Made by a program: the position numbers and the translations under genes | The notes under the pieces: model-generated | What the model was told of the DNA's origin: nothing | Database searches by the model: none | The model's input: only the letters and a program-made list of their open reading frames with translations | Shown here: piece after piece, positions 28,302 to 36,205 of the stretch | Layout of the letters: each line of letters begins with the position of its first letter | Numbering within the stretch: position 1 is the first letter of the stretch | Assembly: GCA_023205875.1 (NCBI GenBank) | Contig: CP060765.1 | Span: 496,001-560,000 of the forward strand | Length of the DNA: 64,000 bases | Direction: 5' to 3' | Source of the DNA: Chloropicon primus | Lineage: Eukaryota; Chlorophyta; Chloropicophyceae; Chloropicales; Chloropicaceae

Positions 28302-31300
28302 TCACATCCTGCTCTGGACGAACTCCATGGCCTTCTGCTTGACAAGTTCGATGCTGCGGTCGTCGCCGTGGACCATCTCGTACTCCATGTACTTCTTGAA
28401 GATGAACTTCATCTTCTTCACGGGGATCTCCATGTGGATGATCCGCTCGAAGAGGTTCTTGATGCGCTGTTGCTCCCCCAGCTTGATCTCTTGGTCAATG
28501 TAAACGCTCCAGAGGTCCGTGCGCTTAGGGTAGCTCTTGAGAATGCTCTCGAACATGTGCCTGGCCTGCTCGTGGTAACTGTGCTTGTAGTACAGAAGAG
28601 CGGACCTGGAGATGACCATGGTCTGCTCCTTGGCCTCAAGAGACTTCAAGCTCCTATCCATGAGCTTGCCCGCGACCTTCTCCCTCTTCTGGGAGATGTG
28701 GTACTCGATACAGGCAAGCCAGATTTCAGGGTCATCCCTGAACTTCTTGCACATGGTATTCAGGAGCTGCTGGGCCAGCTCGTCCTTTGCCTTCTCCTTG
28801 AGGATGGACAAGAGAGCCAAGTGGAACTTCTTGCTGTCGTTGTAGGGCAGCCCCCTCTTGAAGAGCTGCATTGCGGACTCCTCCGGCGGGTTCCCGTGCT
28901 CAAACTCCAGGTTCAGGTAAGCGACCCAAACGTTGTGCTTCTCCTCCTGCTCCCTGTAGTTGATGACCTCGAGGGCCCGCTCTGCCACTTTCCTGGCCTC
29001 ATCCACCTCCCTCAGGGACAGCAGGAAAGCCATGTAGCCGATCCAGGTGTACGAGTCGTTAGGGGACGTCAGCACGAGCCTCTCGTAGTCCGCCTTCGAG
29101 TTCGGGTCCGCTGACCCGTTCAGCCGGGCCAGCTCCGCCGCCCTAACCTCGGCCTCCTTCTTCTTTCTCGGTTTTCCAGGAGCTGCCTCTGGTGCATCGG
29201 ATGCCTCCGCCTGCTTTGGCACGTCAAAATCCGTCCAGGTCTCCTCCTCCTCGGTCTGCGTCATGGCTTTACCCTCCCCCTTCATCTCATTCAAGAGCTG
29301 GCGCTGCTGATCAAGCTCATCGTCGCTCTCGTCCATCTCTCCGTCTTCGTGGTTCTTGAGATCAAACATGACCTCATCCTGAATCTTTGCCTCCTCATCC
29401 ACAGCCTCGAGGTCGCTGTCTTCCTCCATGCTCTCCCCCTCTATCTTTCCCAGGCCCTTCATCGACAGGTATATCCTGTGTTTAGCATCATCAACCTTCG
29501 TCACAGCAACCTGCACTTGATCTCCAACGCTCACCACGCTGGACACGGACTTCACGTAGTCCGTGCCAAGCTCAGAGATGTGAATCAGGCCGGTCAGCTT
29601 CTTCTCCTCAATGTAGCAGAAGGCTCCATACTTCTCAAGTCTTGTGATTCTTCCTCTGAGGACGTCCCCCTCGGAGACCGAGGACACCTTTCCCTTCTCT
29701 TGCCTGTCGTCCCTCAGGGTGACCTCCATCTGCTTCCTGTCCTCGTTCACGTCCACGACCTTTCCTCGGACGAACTTGCCGCGAGGGAACTCTTGCTTGG
29801 GGTCCACGATGAACTTATTCGACAAATTTTTCAGCTTGATGTGGGCGTGCACGTGGCGGGAGAGGCTCACAAAACAACCCTTGGGGGTGACATTCTTGAC
29901 GTAGCCGCAAACCTCCTGACCCACTTGGAAGTCCGTGACATGCCTGGCAACATTCTTTGCTTCGGTGCTGCTCACCGTCTCCAAGAAACCCAACTCAAGC
30001 TGGCTTCCTTTGGCCTCGAGGACCTTGCATTCCAGGGCCTGTCCCACTCGAATCCCCTTGAAGGGCCTCTCCACATTTCCTGGCCGCATGGCATCCGTGA
30101 TGAAGACCCTGCCAAACCTCTTGGCGCTGATCTGGACCAGGACGAAAAGCTCGGACACCTTTGTTGCGATTCCACTGATGACGCTCCCGGGGCTGACTTT
30201 GCCCTTCTTCTCGTCGCGCATGCTGAGATCAATGCTCTTGAGGTCCCTGTCCGCTTTAGCGATTTTGCAAGTGATTTTGTCGCCAAGGCAAAACCTCTCC
30301 TTGAAGTCCCGCAGCTGCTTGAAGTCGTGGGAAGAGTCCAGAATGTGCAGCCTGCCCCTCACGTTCCTCGAGAACACGACCCAAAGGTAGTCGTCCACGA
30401 CCTCCTGGACGATTCCAACAGCTTTCTTTCCTTGCTCGAGCTTGTTCCCCTCGACATCAGTGGCCGGTCCTTCCAAGTCAGTGTCATCCCTCGTGGAGAC
30501 CTCAAAGTGTCTGTAATGGCTGCTGTCGGCAGAATCCCAGCCCAAAACTCTGACTCTCATCTCCTTCCCAAAGGCGAGGCTGGCCATGTCATCAATTTTG
30601 GCGAGCTCGCTGATGTGCAAGCGGCCCTTGATGTTGTTCTTCAACCGCAAGCTGATCTGCAAGGGCTGCACGGATTCCACGACCCCAGTGGTCCAAGTTC
30701 CAGGCTCCATCCTGCCAGAGCCCTTCTTTTCTTTCGAGAAAGCCTTCTTCTTGATTGGCTTTGTCGTCAGAATGATCCTTCCATTCGTGGCGTGCGACGG
30801 ACCCTCGCTCACCGTGCACTTGATCTTCTGATTGCACTGGAAGTACTCGTGAGAGTCGATCATCTGCTGGTTCATTGACTTGAAGCACACAAAAGCAATG
30901 GCGTTCTTGAGACTTGGCAACGATGCCACGAGGCAGTTCTCGTGCACCAGCTGAACCGTGGCGTCCACGCTGCTCCCCTTCTTCAACGACTTGTCGCCCG
31001 GTCTCAACGTCGTGAAATCTTGCTTCATGCTCAGGTCGATGTAACCGGCAATCTTGTCAAAGTCGAGGACCGTGGTCGTGATCTTCTCGCCCTCATTCAA
31101 CTGCCTGGTCGCGTGGTCATGGGTAATCAGCCCAATCAGATCGCCGTGCCCGTCAATGTCGCACACGACGCCATAGTCCTTTTTGCTGTTGACGGTACAC
31201 GAGACTTTGGTTCCAACTTCCAGCTCGCCGAAATCAGAGCTTCCCTTCCCCAGCTCCTTGCTAGTTTGGTAGGCGACGTTGGTGTTCTTCCAAATTGAGG

Positions 31301-33689
31301 ACAGGAGGGCGCCCCTGGTCTGAAGGTCCTCCTCGTTCTTCAAAGTCAAAAGCAAAGAATCGTCTTCTATGTTGATGTCCTTGACTTGGCAGCAGACAGT
31401 CTGACCGAGGCAGAGGTGGTTGGAGGGATCCACCACGAAGTTCTCCGATATCTCGGATTTCGGGACTATGCCGAGCAGGCCGCCCAAGAACTTGACTATG
31501 CACTTGTTCGGGAAAATTCTGTGAACGTACCCGTGCATGATGGCCCCCTTCTCGACCTGGCTGATGTCTTTGGGGTACTCGCTCCCAATCGCGAGCAGGG
31601 TCTCCTTCCTCGTGAGCCTGAGCTTCGAGCCGGTGCCTTGGTTCAGGACCATAACGTCGTCCAAGAAGAAGTCGCTCTGCAGCCAGTCCTTGAGCAGCTT
31701 CGTGGCGGGAACGCTGTCCGACAGGTGGGAGACGTGGATGAGGGCATCCTGCTCCTCCCCGTCATTTGTCACAAAGGTGCACTCGATGTCGTTCTCAAGG
31801 CTTTTGTTGACCCGGATGCTCCCCTTCGCGCCAACCTTGAACTCTGGACCGAAGCCTTGGCCGGTGTTCTGGGTCTGCAGACTAAGGACAAGCTGCTTTC
31901 GAGACTTCCTGACGCCGATCACCCTGCACTTGACCACCTGGCCAACATCAAAGCAGGCGTCGGGGGCCTCATTCGCGGAGAGGCCCAGCTCAGACAGGTG
32001 AGCCAAACCTTTCACGCCGCCGCAGAACCCGATGAAGACGCCATAGGACTCGATGCCCGTGATGACTCCGTGCGTCAAGGTTCCCTGGAGCTTCACGTTC
32101 AGGGAGGATATCCTCGGGAGCTCGCTCTTGACCAGGGACCTCTTCACCGAGAGGGTCACCTTCTGCACCCTGTAGTCGCAGTCCACCACGAGACACTTCA
32201 CCTTGGACTTCACTTTGAACTTTCCCCAGTTCGGTTCGATGGAAGTCACGTCAGACATGTGAATGACGGGGCACACACCCCTCACGTTCTTCGCGATCTC
32301 GATGACGAGTCCGAACGTTCTCACGGCAACGATAGTTCCCGTCAGGACCGTTCCAGGCTCCAAATCCTCGTACGATATGATCTGCTGCCCGATCACGGAC
32401 TTCTTGAGGGTCACGTTCACCACTTTCTCCATGGGCCTGTACCCAATGACTCTCGCGTCCACCTCCTGGCCCCTCTGAAAGTTTTGACTGACCTTTTCAA
32501 CCGTCTTGTCAGCGACATTGCTGCTGTGGCAGAAGGCGTCGATGAACCTGGACTCGTACTCCGCCTTGAGAAGAAGGCCTTGGTTGTCATCCACCCCCAT
32601 GACGACGGCCTTCTCCAGCAAGGTTCCCGTCTTTGGCAGCACCGTCAGCACGTTCTCGTCCAGGGAAATCAGATGAGGCAGCGCACTCAAGGTGATGCTC
32701 TTCGACTCCGGGTCGATGTAAAGTATCCTGCACTGGAACTTGCCCCCCGCCTTGTACTCCTCCAGCACCTTGGGGAGGTGGGACGTCTCGACCGTGGCGG
32801 TGAAATACGACATGAAGCTGACGACGATTCCCCTCGCGAGCACCGACTTCACGGTGGCCTTCACAAGCATGCCTGGAATGAGGTCGTGCAGCGTAAGGTC
32901 ACCCGAGGCCGTCTTAGCGACCTGGGTCGACAGAAGCGTTCTGTCCAGGGAGCACTTGACCACGTTCCTGCGATCTACGGACACCACAGCGACTTCGATG
33001 ACGGCCTTCTCCTCCAGGTTGTCCTCCTGCTCCTCGTCCACCTCGTGCCTGGGGAGGAAGCCCCGCGTCCCCTTCCTTCCGAAGGAGAGGGTCCAGCCAT
33101 GATCCTCCTCGGACTCCACAAAAGCGGGGACGATCTCCCCCGAGCTCAAAGGGAAGTTGCCGAGGCTGCCGAGCCGAGCGGTCAGCTCCAACCTCTTCTT
33201 CTGCAGGTCCACCTTGGTCACCACGCACCGAAGCAGCTGTCCCAGCGAAAACGACTGCGGCTCGCCCTTGGCATCGCCGCCATCCGACTGGAAGTCCAGG
33301 ACGCCCCTCAACCCGTGAGGAAGCGACAGCGTCGCCCTCGCGCTGGTCACCGCGATGACGCAGCCCCAGCACTTGGCTCCCACGGTGACGTTTCGAAGCC
33401 GTATTCCCGAGACCGACTCCACCGCGGCTCCCGTGCGTATCTCGGAGAGATTCGAGTCCAGGAAGGTCCCGGAGGATCGCGACGATCTCCTGTTCTTCTT
33501 CTTGTTCCTCCTCAGGCCCTCTGCTGTCTTCTCCTTGGGCTCCCTCGCCCTCTTCCCTCCCCCGCGCCTCCCTTTCGCCTTGTCCTCCTCGTAACTCGTG
33601 CTCGTCGTTTGACCGCCGCGACCACGAGGGAAGTTCACCTCCCCGGCCTCGACTCCCACCTTGGGTACCAGCTCCGTGCCTCGCACCAT
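28302..33689 (-). CDS. RRP5: RRP5/PDCD11 rRNA processing factor
   Basis: Single exon of 5.4 kb, 1,795 residues, similar to plant and animal RRP5. A basic N-terminus is followed by a long series of S1 RNA-binding repeats, recognisable by recurring KGLAHLSE-, GRLHISEL- and GLIHISELG-type strands; I count roughly a dozen. The C-terminal ~300 residues are HAT/TPR helical repeats (YERLVLTSPNDSYTWIGYMAF, ARKVAERALEVI, DLWSVYIDQEIK, RSRM end). The S1 part binds ITS1-region pre-rRNA and the HAT part acts in the SSU processome; both ribosomal subunits need it. No intron in 5.4 kb shows how intron-poor this genome is. Confidence 0.96.
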   Translation of the reverse strand: MVRGTELVPKVGVEAGEVNFPRGRGGQTTSTSYEEDKAKGRRGGGKRAREPKEKTAEGLRRNKKKNRRSSRSSGTFLDSNLSEIRTGAAVESVSGIRLRNVTVGAKCWGCVIAVTSARATLSLPHGLRGVLDFQSDGGDAKGEPQSFSLGQLLRCVVTKVDLQKKRLELTARLGSLGNFPLSSGEIVPAFVESEEDHGWTLSFGRKGTRGFLPRHEVDEEQEDNLEEKAVIEVAVVSVDRRNVVKCSLDRTLLSTQVAKTASGDLTLHDLIPGMLVKATVKSVLARGIVVSFMSYFTATVETSHLPKVLEEYKAGGKFQCRILYIDPESKSITLSALPHLISLDENVLTVLPKTGTLLEKAVVMGVDDNQGLLLKAEYESRFIDAFCHSSNVADKTVEKVSQNFQRGQEVDARVIGYRPMEKVVNVTLKKSVIGQQIISYEDLEPGTVLTGTIVAVRTFGLVIEIAKNVRGVCPVIHMSDVTSIEPNWGKFKVKSKVKCLVVDCDYRVQKVTLSVKRSLVKSELPRISSLNVKLQGTLTHGVITGIESYGVFIGFCGGVKGLAHLSELGLSANEAPDACFDVGQVVKCRVIGVRKSRKQLVLSLQTQNTGQGFGPEFKVGAKGSIRVNKSLENDIECTFVTNDGEEQDALIHVSHLSDSVPATKLLKDWLQSDFFLDDVMVLNQGTGSKLRLTRKETLLAIGSEYPKDISQVEKGAIMHGYVHRIFPNKCIVKFLGGLLGIVPKSEISENFVVDPSNHLCLGQTVCCQVKDINIEDDSLLLTLKNEEDLQTRGALLSSIWKNTNVAYQTSKELGKGSSDFGELEVGTKVSCTVNSKKDYGVVCDIDGHGDLIGLITHDHATRQLNEGEKITTTVLDFDKIAGYIDLSMKQDFTTLRPGDKSLKKGSSVDATVQLVHENCLVASLPSLKNAIAFVCFKSMNQQMIDSHEYFQCNQKIKCTVSEGPSHATNGRIILTTKPIKKKAFSKEKKGSGRMEPGTWTTGVVESVQPLQISLRLKNNIKGRLHISELAKIDDMASLAFGKEMRVRVLGWDSADSSHYRHFEVSTRDDTDLEGPATDVEGNKLEQGKKAVGIVQEVVDDYLWVVFSRNVRGRLHILDSSHDFKQLRDFKERFCLGDKITCKIAKADRDLKSIDLSMRDEKKGKVSPGSVISGIATKVSELFVLVQISAKRFGRVFITDAMRPGNVERPFKGIRVGQALECKVLEAKGSQLELGFLETVSSTEAKNVARHVTDFQVGQEVCGYVKNVTPKGCFVSLSRHVHAHIKLKNLSNKFIVDPKQEFPRGKFVRGKVVDVNEDRKQMEVTLRDDRQEKGKVSSVSEGDVLRGRITRLEKYGAFCYIEEKKLTGLIHISELGTDYVKSVSSVVSVGDQVQVAVTKVDDAKHRIYLSMKGLGKIEGESMEEDSDLEAVDEEAKIQDEVMFDLKNHEDGEMDESDDELDQQRQLLNEMKGEGKAMTQTEEEETWTDFDVPKQAEASDAPEAAPGKPRKKKEAEVRAAELARLNGSADPNSKADYERLVLTSPNDSYTWIGYMAFLLSLREVDEARKVAERALEVINYREQEEKHNVWVAYLNLEFEHGNPPEESAMQLFKRGLPYNDSKKFHLALLSILKEKAKDELAQQLLNTMCKKFRDDPEIWLACIEYHISQKREKVAGKLMDRSLKSLEAKEQTMVISRSALLYYKHSYHEQARHMFESILKSYPKRTDLWSVYIDQEIKLGEQQRIKNLFERIIHMEIPVKKMKFIFKKYMEYEMVHGDDRSIELVKQKAMEFVQSRM

Positions 33690-33701
33690 CCTCTCCCTCT
33701 C

Positions 33702-33732
<31 letters not shown>

Positions 33733-33960
33733 GCCTCGCGCTGCCTCGCGCCTCCGCTCTGGCGGCTGGAAGATTTCGGTGCAGACTTCGCAGAGAAGAG
33801 GGGAGGTCTCTGTCTCTGCTTTGGAGGGGAGGAGGGGGAGGGGAGGTGTGAGTGAGATTGTGGGAGGAGGACGAGGTTCCTCGAGCGTCAACCTTTCTTT
33901 CTTCTATTTCTTATATGAAAAGGGAATGGATGTGTGATGTGAATGGTTTGGTTTTTTTTT
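33690..33960. promoter_or_regulatory. RRP5 5' flank and AP-1 mu 3' flank
   Basis: 271 bp. CT/GA-repeat tracts lie next to the RRP5 start (33700-33735). An AT-richer stretch follows the AP-1 mu stop (33900-33960), consistent with a 3' UTR. Confidence 0.4.
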
Positions 33961-35244
33961 TTAGTTCATTCTAATCTCATACTCGCCAGACTGCGTGATG
34001 TACCTAACCCAAGGGAGAGCCTGGTAGCCGCTCTTCTCGATCACCTTCAGGTACCTCACCTGGATGCCGGACACGGTGAAGTAAGGGATCTCGAAATTCA
34101 CCTGGATGGGTTGCTTCCTCCCCCCCTCCACGGACGAGTCCCCTTCTATCGAGGGAAGGGAAAACTTGGCGCGCAAAAGGAACTCCTTTCCTCCAGGGAA
34201 GTTCTTGATCTTCCAAACCAAGGCCTCCCTCTCTGGGGCATACTCCGCACTGCCCTGGGACGCCCTTACGACAGGAGCAGTGGCGTCGCTGGCCACCGGG
34301 ATCGAGATCTCAACGTTGCTCGCCGCGCTCCTGGCCTTGAATTGTGACTTTGCCTTGACCAGATACTCCACGCGGCTCCTCGAGGAGTTGTTCACCGTGC
34401 ACTCGATCCAGATCAAGGGCTTGACCTGGGAAGATATCCTGTACGTCATCAGGTCGAAGGCTCCGTCGGGAGGGACGAAGGAGATGGTCCTGTCGCTCTC
34501 GAATCGAGCCAGCCTGACGCACTGGTGGAACTTCATGTCCTCCAGGTCGACCGCCTTTCCCTTGCCGGACTTTCCTTGGCTCTCCAGCAAAACCCTGTCA
34601 TTCAGCCCCAGCTTGCACTCCGGCATGCCCGTCAGGTAGGTGCGCATCTTCAGGGCCCCCATGATCTCGCTCCTCACCACGGAACCGTTGGCGTTCACCA
34701 GGAGGTTGACCGACTCCACCACGTCCAGGAAGACTTCGTTCTTCTTGTATTTGATGCCCTCGCTCCTCCACGACACCGCGTTGGTGACCGCCATCGGCGC
34801 CTTCCTCTCCACCACGTCCATCTTCTGCGCCTCCGTCTTGATGAACTCCTGCAGGATATTCGCCTCCGTGAACTGCGGGTACCCGAAGTCCATCATTTCA
34901 TCCAAGAGCTCGTACACCGTCACAAAGTTGTCCCTCACGCTCTCCTCCTCCAGCTGCTCGAAGTACTTTGTGAACACCTCCACGAGCTTGTGAAGAAAGT
35001 ACACCGTCGACGCGGCGTTCACGTTCGACTTCGTCACCGCGAGCAAGTAAAGGTTGCTGTGCTGCAGGTACAAGTAAGTCACCCCCTCGTCCTGTATGAT
35101 GGGACTCGCCTTTCCCGCATCCTCCAGCTCCGCCACCTTCTCCATGAAGCGGTCCGCGTAAGATATCGGCACATCCCCTCTGTAGTCCCTGTAGATGATC
35201 ACCTTCCCCTTGAGGTCGAGGATGAATATCGCAGACGTCGCCAT
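33961..35244 (-). CDS. AP1M: AP-1 clathrin adaptor medium (mu) subunit
   Basis: Single exon, 427 residues from the ATG at 35244; the longer frame begins with GTG. The start MATSAIFILDLKGKVIIYRDYRGDV matches the mu1 N-terminus, and residues 1-140 form the longin-like fold. The mu homology domain (about 168-425) follows, including KYKKNEVFLDVVESVNLLVN and the C-terminal WVRYITQSGEYEIR strand. Mu1 reads YxxPhi sorting signals at the trans-Golgi network and endosomes. YLKVIEKSGYQALPWVRYIT and related segments favour AP-1 over AP-2 or AP-3. Only 119 bp separate its ATG from the upstream MOZART1 stop. Confidence 0.95.
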   Translation of the reverse strand: MATSAIFILDLKGKVIIYRDYRGDVPISYADRFMEKVAELEDAGKASPIIQDEGVTYLYLQHSNLYLLAVTKSNVNAASTVYFLHKLVEVFTKYFEQLEEESVRDNFVTVYELLDEMMDFGYPQFTEANILQEFIKTEAQKMDVVERKAPMAVTNAVSWRSEGIKYKKNEVFLDVVESVNLLVNANGSVVRSEIMGALKMRTYLTGMPECKLGLNDRVLLESQGKSGKGKAVDLEDMKFHQCVRLARFESDRTISFVPPDGAFDLMTYRISSQVKPLIWIECTVNNSSRSRVEYLVKAKSQFKARSAASNVEISIPVASDATAPVVRASQGSAEYAPEREALVWKIKNFPGGKEFLLRAKFSLPSIEGDSSVEGGRKQPIQVNFEIPYFTVSGIQVRYLKVIEKSGYQALPWVRYITQSGEYEIRMN

Positions 35245-35363
35245 GTTGCCCACCTAGGGTTTCTCTTTTTCGTCCGACGAACGACGACGAACCTCCTCAC
35301 CTCCGCGGTCGCCCGTCTCCCTCGCCCGTCTTCCTCGTCCTCCTCCACTACACCCGAGCTCCC

Positions 35364-35624
35364 TCACGCGCTCGCCACCGCCTTGTTCTGCTTCGCCTTG
35401 TTGCTCAAGGACTTGAGCACCTGTGCTATCGCAGTAGGCACGACGTCCAGCTGCACAAGTTCCAAAATAATTTGAAGCACCTCTTCGTTTATTTCCGCCC
35501 CACCCGCCGCAAGCTTCGTCAAACCTCTCACCCTCTCCTCACAATCCCTAAGTCTTACTTCCTCCACCCTCTCGTCTCTCTCGTCCTCTACTCTCGCAAC
35601 GTAACCAAGTCCTTCCCCTTCCAT
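35364..35624 (-). CDS. MZT1: MOZART1 (MZT1/GIP1) gamma-tubulin complex protein
   Basis: Single exon, 86 residues, close to the 70-82 residue family size. The core RDCEERVRGLTKLAAGGAEI, then NEEVLQIILELVQLDVVPTAIAQVLKSL, follows the MOZART1 pattern of a first helix, a short turn, and a VLIALCDLGVNPEALA-like helix. MZT1 binds the N-termini of GCP subunits and helps recruit or activate gamma-tubulin complexes on spindle poles and other nucleation sites. The ATG at 35624 is the first that gives this size; the frame extends upstream into promoter sequence. It is divergent from WDHD1. Confidence 0.85.
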   Translation of the reverse strand: MEGEGLGYVARVEDERDERVEEVRLRDCEERVRGLTKLAAGGAEINEEVLQIILELVQLDVVPTAIAQVLKSLSNKAKQNKAVASA

Positions 35625-36205
35625 CACTCTCTCTCTCCCTCTCTCGCGCGCGCTCCTTCGCTCTTCGCTCTTCGGAACGCACACTCCAAATGAGTGTAAA
35701 TATAGTACACTCGTGGAGAAACTCTCTTGTTTTGGCGCCAATTCGATCGAAACACAAAAAAAGACGACGCAGGCGCTGGGGGGGGTGAGTGTTGTGGATG
35801 TGTGTGTGTGTGTGTGTGTGTGTGTGACGAGGACGACGAGAGGGACGAACGGAAGTGTGATCAGTGAAAGGATCGTTTTCTTCTCTTTCGAATGACCTAT
35901 CGGTCGACGCATTGGGGTGAAGATTGGAGAACACTGGAACGAGTTTTTTGGGTTTGTGTGCCAGCAGCAAAAGCTGTCGAGCGGAGGGTGCGTGGCGAGT
36001 GTTGCGGAGGGTGTGTGCGGCGAGAGGGACGGGAAGCGTTGAAACGAGCGAAAGGATCGTTTTCTTCTCTTTCGAATGACCTATGGGTCGACGCATTGGG
36101 GTGAAGATTGGAGACACTGAACGAGTTTGTTGTTTGTTTTGTTTTTTGCGATCCGTGTGTGCAGAGAAGAAACGTAGGTTGCGTGCGACGACAACGGAGG
36201 CGACG
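35625..36205. promoter_or_regulatory. Divergent promoter with E2F-like site and duplicated element
   Basis: 581 bp between MZT1 and WDHD1. An inverted repeat GAGTGTA/TACACTC (35692-35712) frames AATATAG. TTGGCGCCAA at 35732-35741 is an E2F-like palindrome. A TG repeat follows (35800-35825). A near-identical block of about 80 bp starting GAAAGGATCGTTTTC occurs at 35866 and 36050 (period 184), each containing CTCTTTCGAATGACC. Confidence 0.7.

Noticed and set aside
31386-33851. 821-codon plus-strand frame opposite RRP5
   Set aside because: A shadow of the RRP5 exon, with Leu/His/Arg-biased composition and no recognisable domain.
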